A DNA stretch of 44,198 bases from an uncultured Bacteroidales bacterium (GCA_946187695.1 CAMHSB010000017.1:1-44198); one strand, 5' to 3'; positions 29,710 to 38,500 are shown, numbered from the stretch's first letter. Notes: generated by a model not told the origin, from the sequence alone. Numbers and translations: made by a program.

Positions 29710-31497
29710 ATGCAAGCGATAATTTTAGCAGCTGGAATGGGTAAGCGCTTGGGCGAATATACCCAAAATAATACAAAGTGCATGGTGCGTGTCGGAGGTG
29801 AGACGCTTATTGAGCGTGTCTTGGGACAGTTAGATAAACTAAAATTGAGTCGCATCATCATTGTAATAGGATACAAAGGGGCAGAACTGAAAGAGTATCT
29901 ATCAGATGTGTCTGTTAAGACTCCGCTTGTGTTTGTGGAGAATCCGATATATGACAAAACAAATAACATCTACTCGTTGTATTTGGCGAAGGATTATATG
30001 CGTGAGCAAGATACCTTGTTGTTAGAGTCGGATATTATCATGGAAGATGCCGTATTGACGAAGTTAGTGGAGCATCCGTATCCAGATTTGGCTTTGGTGG
30101 ATAAGTACGAGAGTTGGATGGATGGAACAGTAGTAACGATAGATGAGGAGAATCGTATCCAACGTTTTATTCCTAATAGTCAGTTTAGATATGAGGAGAT
30201 ACCGGATTACTACAAAACTGTAAATATCTATAAGTTCTCACAGACTTTCTCTGAACATATGTATGTGCCGTTCTTGGAGGCCTATAGTGTGGCGTTGGGG
30301 AATAATGAGTACTACGAACAAGTCCTGCGTGTGATCACGATGTTGGATAATTCGACATTGCGTGCGCTTCCTCTGGAAGGCGAACAATGGTACGAGATAG
30401 ACGATGTGCAGGATTTAGATATTGCTGAATCGATTTTTACGGACAAGCAATATGACTTATTGGCTTCGCGTTACGGAGGGTATTGGCGCTATCCGCACAT
30501 GTTGGACTTCTGTTATTTGGTTAATCCTTATTTCCCGAATCAACGTTTGCGTGATGAACTGGCAGCTAGTTTTGATAGGTTGTTAACGGAGTACCCTTCC
30601 GGACAATGCATCAATAATTTATTGGCAGCAAAGGATTTTGGAGTAAAACAAGACTATATCATGGTGGGTAATGGTGCCGCTGAATTGATTAAAGCACTTA
30701 CATCGCAGATGTTAGGTAAAGTGGGCATCGTTCGTCCAACCTTTGAGGAATACCCGAACCGCTTAAAGCAGGAACAGGTAGTTGTGTTTACGCCGAGCAA
30801 GAAAGATTTCCGCTATACAGCGGATGACTTAATGGTTTATTTTGCTGATAAACAGATTTGGTCATTAGTCCTGATAAATCCGGATAATCCGACAGGCAAC
30901 TATATCCCATATGCTGATTGTTTGCGCTTGGCGGAATGGTGTCAACAAAAGGATATCGTGCTTGTGCTCGATGAAAGTTTTATTGATTTCTCAACAGAGC
31001 ATCCTACTTTCCTTTGTAACGAAGTACTGGAGAAATTTGACCATTTGGTAGTGGTAAAGAGTATATCCAAATCGTACGGTGTACCGGGATTACGTTTAGG
31101 TGTGTTGGCAACCTCCAACCAGAGCCTGATGATTAATATTCGCAGGGAAGTAAGTATATGGAACATCAATTCGTTTGGAGAGTTCTTCTTGCAGATATTG
31201 GGTAAATATGAGAAACCGTATAAGCAAGCGATGGATGAGTTCCGTGAGGAGCGCGAGCGGTTTGTGAAACAATTGAATACTATCTCTTGGCTGCGAGTAT
31301 TACAGAGTGAAGCTAACTATGTGCTGTGTGAAGTAACTAATAAGTATACACCGCGTGAGTTGGCTGTTAAATTGCTGAAGAATTACAATATCCTTATCAA
31401 GGATTGTACAGGTAAGTGCGGAGGCAATTATATCCGCTTGGCCGTACGCGATATGGAAGATGATAATATGCTTATTTTTGCGTTGAATAATTTATGA
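29710..31497 (+). CDS. Bifunctional NTP transferase / fold-type I PLP enzyme
   Basis: The 595-residue protein joins two enzymes. Residues 1 to about 240 are a LicC-like nucleotidyltransferase: LAAGMGKRL (6-14), TKCMV with Lys23, NPIYDKTNNIYSLYLA, and LESDIIMED. This type makes CDP-choline-like compounds from CTP and a phospho-alcohol. Residues about 255-595 are a class I/II aminotransferase-fold domain nearest in style to HisC/CobD: GNGAAELI, NPDNPTGNYIP, DESFIDF, SKSYGVPGLRLG with the PLP lysine at 454, and NYIRLAVRD with the carboxylate-binding Arg. The PLP half could transaminate or decarboxylate a small phosphorylated substrate that the other half then activates. It overlaps the next gene by 4 bp. 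Its DNA is more AT-rich than the genes on either side. Confidence 0.85.
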   Translation: MQAIILAAGMGKRLGEYTQNNTKCMVRVGGETLIERVLGQLDKLKLSRIIIVIGYKGAELKEYLSDVSVKTPLVFVENPIYDKTNNIYSLYLAKDYMREQDTLLLESDIIMEDAVLTKLVEHPYPDLALVDKYESWMDGTVVTIDEENRIQRFIPNSQFRYEEIPDYYKTVNIYKFSQTFSEHMYVPFLEAYSVALGNNEYYEQVLRVITMLDNSTLRALPLEGEQWYEIDDVQDLDIAESIFTDKQYDLLASRYGGYWRYPHMLDFCYLVNPYFPNQRLRDELAASFDRLLTEYPSGQCINNLLAAKDFGVKQDYIMVGNGAAELIKALTSQMLGKVGIVRPTFEEYPNRLKQEQVVVFTPSKKDFRYTADDLMVYFADKQIWSLVLINPDNPTGNYIPYADCLRLAEWCQQKDIVLVLDESFIDFSTEHPTFLCNEVLEKFDHLVVVKSISKSYGVPGLRLGVLATSNQSLMINIRREVSIWNINSFGEFFLQILGKYEKPYKQAMDEFREERERFVKQLNTISWLRVLQSEANYVLCEVTNKYTPRELAVKLLKNYNILIKDCTGKCGGNYIRLAVRDMEDDNMLIFALNNL

Positions 31498-32498
31498 AAA
31501 CCATTTGTATCTGCGGAGGTGGAGCTTTAGGCTTGGTTGTTGCCAGCGTGTTGTCTAACACGCATCAATTGACCGTACATATGCTTACCGCTCATCCGCA
31601 GAAATGGAGTCATACTATCGAGGCGGTGGATAATGAAGGGAAGATTTATCAAGGGAAATTGGATAAGATATCTTCTAATCCAGAAGATGTTATCCTTCAG
31701 AGCGATATTGTGTTGCTTTGCTTACCAGGATTCTTAATTGAGAAAACGCTTAAACAAATAAAGCCGTATATTACCAAACAAGCGATAGGCAGTGTGGTGA
31801 GCAGTACCGGTTTCTTCTTCCGTGCGCACGAGATATTTGATAAGGAGTCATCTTTGTTTGGATTTCAAAGAGTACCCTTTATTGCGCGCTTGGAAGAGTA
31901 TGGACATCGTGCTGCCTTGCTGGGTTATAAGAAACAACTTTATATGGCTTGTGAGAACTTGCCGAAAGATTTTGTTGAACAATGGTGCACATGGTTGCAT
32001 ACTCCTATATCTCCACTTCAATCCTATTTGGAGGCTTCGTTGAGTAATAGTAATCCGTTGCTTCATCCGGCTCGTTTATATGGAATGTGGCATAATTGGG
32101 ATGGGAAAGCCTATCCAACTCAAGAATTATTTTATGCTAATTGGGATCAGTTTAGTTCGGAGATATACATTGCTATGGATAATGAGTTTCAGCAACTATG
32201 CAAGAAGTTGAATGTTTCTGTGGAGCCTGTCTTAGAATACTATGAGAGTTCAGATGCGGACTCATTGACGCACAAATTAAATTCCATAGAGGCATTTAAG
32301 ACCATTCTTTCACCCATGACAAAAACCGAGAAAGGATGGATACCGGATTTCAAGAGCAGATACTTTACAGAAGATTTTCCATTTGGATTACAACTGGTAA
32401 AGGATTTAGCCGTTGAACAACATATAGAAACGCCCACTATGGATCGTGTGTTGGAGTGGGGACAGGGAATGATAGATAACAATGTGGCATACAATTAA
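31494..32498 (+). CDS. Octopine/nopaline (opine) dehydrogenase family protein
   Basis: Opine dehydrogenases reductively join an amine to a 2-oxo acid with NAD(P)H. The 334 residues begin with a Rossmann motif ICGGGALGLVVASVL (GxGxxG variant) and DIVLLCLPGFLIEKTL. The C-terminal helical domain carries NPLLHPARLYGMW, matching the family's N-x-x-x-HP catalytic His segment. The Asp/Arg-rich end (KSRYFTEDFPFGLQLVKDLA) is also typical. The fold is shared with ketopantoate reductase and glycerol-3-phosphate dehydrogenase, but no ketopantoate signature is seen. It starts inside the stop of the fusion gene (ATGA) and ends 17 bp inside the next, so the three should be made together. The substrates are unknown. 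Confidence 0.82.
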   Translation: MKTICICGGGALGLVVASVLSNTHQLTVHMLTAHPQKWSHTIEAVDNEGKIYQGKLDKISSNPEDVILQSDIVLLCLPGFLIEKTLKQIKPYITKQAIGSVVSSTGFFFRAHEIFDKESSLFGFQRVPFIARLEEYGHRAALLGYKKQLYMACENLPKDFVEQWCTWLHTPISPLQSYLEASLSNSNPLLHPARLYGMWHNWDGKAYPTQELFYANWDQFSSEIYIAMDNEFQQLCKKLNVSVEPVLEYYESSDADSLTHKLNSIEAFKTILSPMTKTEKGWIPDFKSRYFTEDFPFGLQLVKDLAVEQHIETPTMDRVLEWGQGMIDNNVAYN

Positions 32499-33816
32499 AA
32501 CGAAAATAAATCAATTTGTAGGTATCTCCTTGTGGGATAGTATCTATAAAGCATTTACTTTCCGTGATTTCTCTATCGCGGCATCTTCTAAATGCCTGTT
32601 ACGCAAAGTGTCTAAAGTACGCGGAGCGCAAACACGGAAGATAGAACAACTTCATAAACAAAGTAAAGCACGTGTGCTGTTTTTCCTACAAACGCCTTCG
32701 GTCTGGAAATACGATGCCCTTTATCAAAAGTTAGAGAACTCGGAATATTTTGAACCGCTAATTGTTGTTTCTCCGTATAACGTACATCTTAATTATGACA
32801 CAGAAGAGTGTTTCAGAGTCATGCGTCAAACAGAAGAGTTTGCTCTTGAGATGGGCTATAACTATGTGAGCGCCTATAATTGGGAGAAGAATAAATGGCG
32901 GGACATTAAGAAAGAGTATCAGCCAGATATTGTTTTCTTTACTAAGCCCTATAAAGATACACTTCCTCAGTACCATATATATAATTATGGAGATGCTTTG
33001 ACGTTATATGTCCCTTATGGGATTAATTGCATGAATCTTTATCATAATAATTATGAATTACCATTTCAGTCGTTATTATGGAAATTGCTATTAGAGACAG
33101 ATTTTCAGAAACAATATGCAGAGCAATATGAGAAGAGTCATGGGGATAATGTGGAGATAGTGGGAGCTCTGGCAGAAGAGAAATTGATGCAGAAGGAGTA
33201 CGAGGCGAAAGATGTCTGGAAGCCGCAAGAGAAGAAAAAGAAACGGATTATCTGGGCTCCACATCACACGGTGGATTATTTGTTTAATTTCTCTAATTTC
33301 CTCAATTATTGCGAGGATATGTTGCGGCTGGCAGAGAAATTTCAGAATGAGATACAGATTGCTTTCAAGCCGCATCCTGTGCTCAAGTTCAAACTGATCA
33401 ATCTATGGGGACAGGAGAAGACGGAGGACTATTATAAGCGTTGGGCGAACCTGGCGAACGGACAGATTGAGCAAGGCGATTATATAGACTTGTTTAAGAC
33501 TTCGGACGCGATGATCCACGACTGTGCGTCGTTTACGGTGGAGTACCTCTATGCGCAAAAGCCTGTATTGTTCCAGATACGGGATGAGAAAGTGAAGGAG
33601 GAGTTCAATTCGTTCGGGCAGATGTGTTTGGATCAACACTATCTGGCATATTCGATAGAAGAGACGGAGAAGTTCATCCGCGAGGTGGTAATCGAAGGGA
33701 AGGACCCAAAGAAAGCAGAACGAGAGCAATTCTACAAGCAATACCTCTATCCGAAAGACGGAGTGATGCCTTCGGATAAGATATTTGAGATTCTGAAAAA
33801 TGCAATTGGGAAGTAA
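32482..33816 (+). CDS. TagB/TagF-like CDP-alcohol phosphotransferase
   Basis: This family moves glycerol-phosphate or similar units from a CDP donor onto a glycan. The 444-residue protein has no signal peptide but a basic amphipathic start. GT-B-like landmarks are VPYGINCMNLYHN (acceptor side), IIWAPHHTVD, IAFKPHPVLK with the catalytic His, and TSDAMIHDCASFTVEYLYAQKPVLF, the donor-site loop that in TagF reads SDLLITDYSS. The protein is shorter than TagF and resembles forms found in Gram-negative capsule and O-antigen loci. The cluster's nucleotidyltransferase upstream would supply a CDP donor. Early parts of the gene are AT-rich and later parts (from about 33400) shift back toward the flanking composition. 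Confidence 0.82.
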   Translation: MWHTIKTKINQFVGISLWDSIYKAFTFRDFSIAASSKCLLRKVSKVRGAQTRKIEQLHKQSKARVLFFLQTPSVWKYDALYQKLENSEYFEPLIVVSPYNVHLNYDTEECFRVMRQTEEFALEMGYNYVSAYNWEKNKWRDIKKEYQPDIVFFTKPYKDTLPQYHIYNYGDALTLYVPYGINCMNLYHNNYELPFQSLLWKLLLETDFQKQYAEQYEKSHGDNVEIVGALAEEKLMQKEYEAKDVWKPQEKKKKRIIWAPHHTVDYLFNFSNFLNYCEDMLRLAEKFQNEIQIAFKPHPVLKFKLINLWGQEKTEDYYKRWANLANGQIEQGDYIDLFKTSDAMIHDCASFTVEYLYAQKPVLFQIRDEKVKEEFNSFGQMCLDQHYLAYSIEETEKFIREVVIEGKDPKKAEREQFYKQYLYPKDGVMPSDKIFEILKNAIGK

Positions 33817-33823
33817 GGATTTC

Positions 33824-34888
33824 ATGAATCAGCAGAGACAATCGAACATAGAACTATTGCGTTTACTGAGCATGTTTGCTCTGCTATTTTTGCATTTTTA
33901 TACGCACATTCTTTTGCCATCTGAGTCGTATGCGGAGCAGACTGGATTCTGGAAGGATTTTCCTATCGTGCTGACGTCATTAACATCCCTTCAGGTCAAT
34001 ATCTTTGTTTTAATATCCGGATGGTTTGGGATACACACTACGCCTAAGAAGATAATCGGTTTCTACCTCCTATGTGCGTTTTATGGGGTCTTTACTTATC
34101 TTTTGTCATTAGGCTTTGGTCATTCCTTTTCCTTCCGTGATTTAGCCATTTCCTTTATGCCGTTTTCTGCCTTAGGAGGATGGTGGTTCGCTAAAGCCTA
34201 TTTGTATTTACTGCTCTTGGCGCCGCTATTCAATAAGGCGATAGAATATATGTCTAAGCGTGAGTTCCTGTATGTATTACTTGCGCTTGTGTTAATCAAC
34301 TCTTATTTTGGATTCTTCTTCAAACTGGACATTAATAAAGACGGCAACAATTTCATGCAACTGATGTACGTCTATTTTATAGGACGTTATTTGGCTTTGT
34401 ACCTGAATGTAGATAAACTCAAATTACGGAAATGGACATCAATCATCAGTGTTGGCAGTGTCGCACTATATGCGACAGTATGGCTTATGAACGACAACTA
34501 TTTGCATCTTGTAAAACCCTATACATTCTTATTAAGAAATAACCTTTGGTCTGTATTTAATTCAGTTGTTATATTTTTGTTTTTTACGACTTTACGATTT
34601 GAGAGTAAAACTATTAATTGGCTGGCAAAAGGAGCATTTGCAGTTTATCTGGTACATGAGAGTGTCTGGATTGCTCCTATCTGGCGTAAATGTTTGACCG
34701 ATATATATATGTATATATATATACCATTCCGGGGCTGGCTTGTGGTGGCTGCCATCTTTGTCCTCTATTTCTTCGGAGTTCTCTGTTTAGATCATCTCCG
34801 TGTTTTAATAATTAATCCGATAGAGAAAAGTTTAGATGAATGGTGTTCAAAAATTATTATGCATTTAAAAAAACTAATCATAAAATGA
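33824..34888 (+). CDS. Acyltransferase-3 family membrane protein
   Basis: An OafA/YrhL-type integral membrane O-acyltransferase, which adds acetyl or other acyl groups to surface sugars. I start at ATG 33824 (MNQQRQSNIELLRLLSMFALLFLHF), where the family's conserved Arg and His lie in the first helix. About ten hydrophobic segments follow, including LVHESVWIAPIWRKCL with the late conserved H-E. The gene starts 7 bp after the TagB-like stop and overlaps YfhO by 4 bp (ATGA). A dinucleotide AT run at 34701-34723 lies in the coding sequence (DIYMYIYIP). Confidence 0.88.
   Translation: MNQQRQSNIELLRLLSMFALLFLHFYTHILLPSESYAEQTGFWKDFPIVLTSLTSLQVNIFVLISGWFGIHTTPKKIIGFYLLCAFYGVFTYLLSLGFGHSFSFRDLAISFMPFSALGGWWFAKAYLYLLLLAPLFNKAIEYMSKREFLYVLLALVLINSYFGFFFKLDINKDGNNFMQLMYVYFIGRYLALYLNVDKLKLRKWTSIISVGSVALYATVWLMNDNYLHLVKPYTFLLRNNLWSVFNSVVIFLFFTTLRFESKTINWLAKGAFAVYLVHESVWIAPIWRKCLTDIYMYIYIPFRGWLVVAAIFVLYFFGVLCLDHLRVLIINPIEKSLDEWCSKIIMHLKKLIIK
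34701..34723. repeat. AT dinucleotide run in the acyltransferase gene
   Basis: The sequence is (AT)5-GT-(AT)n, 23 bp, within coding DNA for a cytoplasmic or periplasmic loop. A gain or loss of one unit would shift the reading frame. Each pure run is only five or six units, so slippage would be modest. Confidence 0.6.
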
Positions 34889-37284
34889 ATAAAATTGATT
34901 GGAAACAGATTTGGCAGCAGGCTTGGCCGCATGTGGTGGCGATTGCAGCCTTTGTGTTGATTTGTGTGATCTATTTTGCCCCGGAGTTCTTTGAGAACAA
35001 ACAACTGCCGCAGGGCGATGTGCAGAGTGGAGTAGGCATGGGACATGATGCCGCGCTCTACCACGAGAAAACGGGCGAGTATGCCGATTGGTCGAATGCA
35101 ATGTTCAGCGGCATGCCGCATAATTATGCGTATACGCAGCCGTCCAAGAGCATCTTCCGTCCGATCGAGAAGATCGTGCGTATCGGTTTGCCTAACCATA
35201 CTGCTGCCCCCTTGTTCCTCTACCTGCTGGGATTCTACATCTTTATGCTCTGCGTGGGCTGCAGTCCGTGGATGAGTATCGTAGGCGCAATCGCTTTTGC
35301 CTTGGCTTCGTATAATATTATCATTATTGATGCCGGTCATATCAATAAATGTCTGGTTATTGCAACCATGCCGGCGGTACTGGGCGGTATCATGCTTTGT
35401 TACCGCAAACGCTACGTGGCAGGTATAATTGTTACGCTCCTTTCCTTGGGTCTCAACGTCTATTGGAACCATCAGCAGATATCGTATTACCTGCTTTTGA
35501 TGATTATTCCGTTAGCGATCGTCTATTTCATTTCGGCTATCAAAGAAAAGGAAGTGAAGGACTTTTTCATCGCATCTGCCGTGTTGCTGCTGTGCGCGGT
35601 ACTGGCAATCATGCCGGCGGCCGATAAGCTCATTCCTACGATGGACTATACCAAAGAGACGATGCGCGGCGGTGCGGTCTTGCATAACGCTGCCGACAGC
35701 GAAGCCGGTAAATCGGGTCTAAACCGTGATTATGCCTTCCAGTGGAGCTACGGTAAAGCCGAGACCATGACCTTGCTGATCCCGAATTTCTACGGAGGAA
35801 GCAGTAACTATCCGCTCGGAGACAAGAGCGAGACCTATCGCACCATCAAGAAATACGCCGGCGCTTCCCAAGCCAAACAGTTTGTGAAATCCGTTCCGAC
35901 CTATTGGGGTGACCAGCCCTTCACGTCCGGACCGGTCTATGCAGGCGCGATCATCTGTTTCCTGTTCCTCTTGGGCCTGATGGTCGTACCGCAGAAAGAA
36001 CGTTGGTGGTTGTTGGCTGCGGCTATCATCGGTATCGTGCTGTCCTGGGGACGTAATTTCCCGAGCCTCAATAACTGGCTCTTCGACCACCTGCCGCTCT
36101 ATAACAAGTTCCGTACACCGAGCATGGCGCTCGTGATGACGACCACCTCGATGGTTATCATGGCGATGCTGACCTTGAAGGAAGTGGCCGAACGCAAGGT
36201 GACGCTCAAGCAGCTTGGTATCGCCGGCGGCATATCGGTTGCTTTGTGCCTGCTCTATGTCCTGACACCGAGTCTGGCCGGTTCCTTCACGGCGAAGGTG
36301 GATGCCCAGATGCCCGACTGGTTGGTGGGAGCTATTATCGAAGATCGTCAACATATGCTGACGGCAGATGCTTGGCGTTCAATCGCGTTTATACTGCTGG
36401 CAGCGGTGAGCATTGTGGCTTATCTCAAGGTGGAGAAGATGAAACTTGCCGCGCTGGTCGCTATCATCGGAGTGCTGACGCTAATCGATCTATGGGCGGT
36501 GGATAAACATTTCCTCAATGATGACCATTTCATCCCCAAGAAACAACAGGTATGGACGCCTTCGGAGGCCGACCGACAGATTATGGCGGATACCGATCCG
36601 GACTATCGCGTGCTGAACTTGGCATCGAACACCTTCAATGAGTCCAAGACCTCGTACTACCATAAGTCCATCGGCGGATACAGCCCGGCTAAGTTGCGCC
36701 GCTACCAGGATATCATCGACTATTATTTCTCCGGTCGCCTGAATATGAACGTACTCAACATGTTCAACACTCGCTATGTCATTACCCAGCAAGGGGTTCA
36801 GTATAACCCGGCGGCTTTCGGCAATGCATGGTTTGTGAAGAATATAACTTGGGTAAACACGCCGAACGAGGAGATCGAGGCGATCGCCGATGCAGATTTG
36901 AAAGCAGTTGCCTTCATCGATACCTGCTGGCGCAGTAAAATACAGAGAGAAATGGCCATGACGCAACCGGCGAAGATCGAGTTGACCAACTATGCGAATC
37001 CGGGTAACTTGTTCTACGAGAGTGAAAGCACCGAAGCCGGTTTAGCCGTCTTCTCGGAGGTGTATTACAAGACCTGGCGTGCGTTCATCGACGGCGAAGA
37101 GGTACCGGTTATCCGTGCGAACTATATCTTGCGTGCGATTCAAGTACCGGCAGGCAAGCATCAGATTGAGTTCCGCTGCAAGGATGAGTTGTTGCAAAAA
37201 TCGCAGTGGATTACTATCGGAGCGTCTTGCCTTGTTGTTCTGGTTATATTACTGCTTCTAGTATTTCGAAAGAAGATTGAATAG
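34885..37284 (+). CDS. YfhO-family multi-spanning membrane protein
   Basis: YfhO proteins are large membrane proteins of the GT-C superfamily type; in Gram-positive species relatives are needed to decorate teichoic acids with sugars. I start at ATG 34885 (MNKIDWKQIWQQAW), overlapping the acyltransferase stop. The 799-residue product has a first helix HVVAIAAFVLICVIYFAP, a large extracytoplasmic loop with QLPQGDVQ...GEYADWSNAMFSGMPHNYAY, about twelve more segments, and a soluble C-terminal domain (SEVYYKTWRAFIDGEEVPVIRANYILRAIQVPAGKHQIEF) ending in a final helix. GC content is higher than in the four genes before it. Probable function is transfer of a sugar from a polyprenyl carrier; the substrate is not shown. 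Confidence 0.85.
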   Translation: MNKIDWKQIWQQAWPHVVAIAAFVLICVIYFAPEFFENKQLPQGDVQSGVGMGHDAALYHEKTGEYADWSNAMFSGMPHNYAYTQPSKSIFRPIEKIVRIGLPNHTAAPLFLYLLGFYIFMLCVGCSPWMSIVGAIAFALASYNIIIIDAGHINKCLVIATMPAVLGGIMLCYRKRYVAGIIVTLLSLGLNVYWNHQQISYYLLLMIIPLAIVYFISAIKEKEVKDFFIASAVLLLCAVLAIMPAADKLIPTMDYTKETMRGGAVLHNAADSEAGKSGLNRDYAFQWSYGKAETMTLLIPNFYGGSSNYPLGDKSETYRTIKKYAGASQAKQFVKSVPTYWGDQPFTSGPVYAGAIICFLFLLGLMVVPQKERWWLLAAAIIGIVLSWGRNFPSLNNWLFDHLPLYNKFRTPSMALVMTTTSMVIMAMLTLKEVAERKVTLKQLGIAGGISVALCLLYVLTPSLAGSFTAKVDAQMPDWLVGAIIEDRQHMLTADAWRSIAFILLAAVSIVAYLKVEKMKLAALVAIIGVLTLIDLWAVDKHFLNDDHFIPKKQQVWTPSEADRQIMADTDPDYRVLNLASNTFNESKTSYYHKSIGGYSPAKLRRYQDIIDYYFSGRLNMNVLNMFNTRYVITQQGVQYNPAAFGNAWFVKNITWVNTPNEEIEAIADADLKAVAFIDTCWRSKIQREMAMTQPAKIELTNYANPGNLFYESESTEAGLAVFSEVYYKTWRAFIDGEEVPVIRANYILRAIQVPAGKHQIEFRCKDELLQKSQWITIGASCLVVLVILLLLVFRKKIE

Positions 37285-37287
37285 TCC

Positions 37288-38499
37288 ATGAATCTGCTCA
37301 CGATCAATAGCTTTAACTGCTCGGCGCAGGCTTCAGGTGGCGTCAACCAAACGACGGTCGCGCTGACGACGTATTTCACGCAACAGTGTGGAATAAATTG
37401 CTATTTGGGCTATTTTGAAGATATACCGACACACTTTGAGCCCCTGCCGCTCTTCAAGGGACGGATCTTATTGAACCGCCATTTTGACCGCGAGGCGTTT
37501 GCGCGTTTCCTGACGGACAACCGGATTGATATCGTGCAGGTAAATTTTCTCAAGAAGCATAATCTGGTCGTCATGCCGCAACTCTATGAGACCGCGCACC
37601 AATGCGGGGCGAAAGTGATTTATGCTTTCCATATGTGTCCGGGTTTCCAGCTGCATACTTACGGCTCGTACGAGCGCACCAAATATGGCTGGTTGCATCA
37701 TGATAATGCACTTGCGGAGACAAAGAAATGGTTCTTGACCGCCACGCAAGCCCTCTGGAAACCGATCGGCAGGCGTTTGCTGCAAAGCAAATATCGGATT
37801 CCGTATGCGCATTGCGACAGGGCGGTCGTGCTTTCGAAATACTATTTTGAACCCTATTGCTACTATGCCGGCGTTCCACAAAGTGATAAGATGACGGCGA
37901 TATGTAACGCACTCCGTTTTGATCAATTTGCCTCTACAGCAGATATAGCAAGCAAGGAGAAAACCGTCATCGTGGTAGCGCGTTTTGATGAGGATACCAA
38001 GCGTCTCTCGCTTGTGCTGCGCGCTTGGAGAAAGATAGAACAGGACGCTCGTCTGAAAGAATGGAAACTGCAGTTCGTCGGGGATGGCCGTGATATGCCG
38101 TTCTATCGCTATCTGGTGGATACATGGCATCTGCAGCGCGTGGAGTTTACCGGCCAGCAGAACCCCTTGGAGTACTATCGAAAGGCATCAATGTTCCTCA
38201 TGACCAGCACCGCTGAAGGATGGCCGTTGGTGCTGTCCGAAGCCATGCAAATGGGGGTGCCGGTGGTGGCTATGGATTCGTTCGGCTCGCTGCATGACCT
38301 CGTTACAGACGGACAGAACGGCAGGATCGTTCCCAATAACGACCTGCCGGCATTTGTGGATGCCATGCAAGCACTCATGACCGACACCCAGACGCGCAAC
38401 GCGATGTCGCTGCATGCCGTGGAGGGTACGCATGCGTTCCAGATGGATCGTGTGGCTGCCAAATGGCTCGCGTTGTTTAACGAAATACAATCTGCTTGA
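37288..38499 (+). CDS. GT4-family glycosyltransferase
   Basis: A GT-B retaining transferase of 403 residues. N-terminal landmarks include a glycine/serine-rich acceptor loop (NCSAQASGGVNQTTVAL). The C-terminal nucleotide-sugar half has VIVVARFDEDTKRLSLVLRAWRKI, LQFVGDGRDM, VEFTGQQNPLEYYRKASMFLMTSTAEGWPLVLSEAMQMGVPVVAMD, and the EX7E-type motif within ExWPLVLSEAM. It starts 3 bp after YfhO and ends 1 bp before the next GT2, in one unit. It likely extends a surface glycan; donor not predictable. Confidence 0.92.
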   Translation: MNLLTINSFNCSAQASGGVNQTTVALTTYFTQQCGINCYLGYFEDIPTHFEPLPLFKGRILLNRHFDREAFARFLTDNRIDIVQVNFLKKHNLVVMPQLYETAHQCGAKVIYAFHMCPGFQLHTYGSYERTKYGWLHHDNALAETKKWFLTATQALWKPIGRRLLQSKYRIPYAHCDRAVVLSKYYFEPYCYYAGVPQSDKMTAICNALRFDQFASTADIASKEKTVIVVARFDEDTKRLSLVLRAWRKIEQDARLKEWKLQFVGDGRDMPFYRYLVDTWHLQRVEFTGQQNPLEYYRKASMFLMTSTAEGWPLVLSEAMQMGVPVVAMDSFGSLHDLVTDGQNGRIVPNNDLPAFVDAMQALMTDTQTRNAMSLHAVEGTHAFQMDRVAAKWLALFNEIQSA

Positions 38500-38500
38500 T

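Noticed and set aside
29710..31497. Assignment of the fusion as a PntC-type 2-aminoethylphosphonate enzyme
   Set aside because: The PLP half has class I/II motifs, not those of the PhnW-type transaminase, and no phosphonate-forming gene is in the window. It is kept as an alternative, not as the call.
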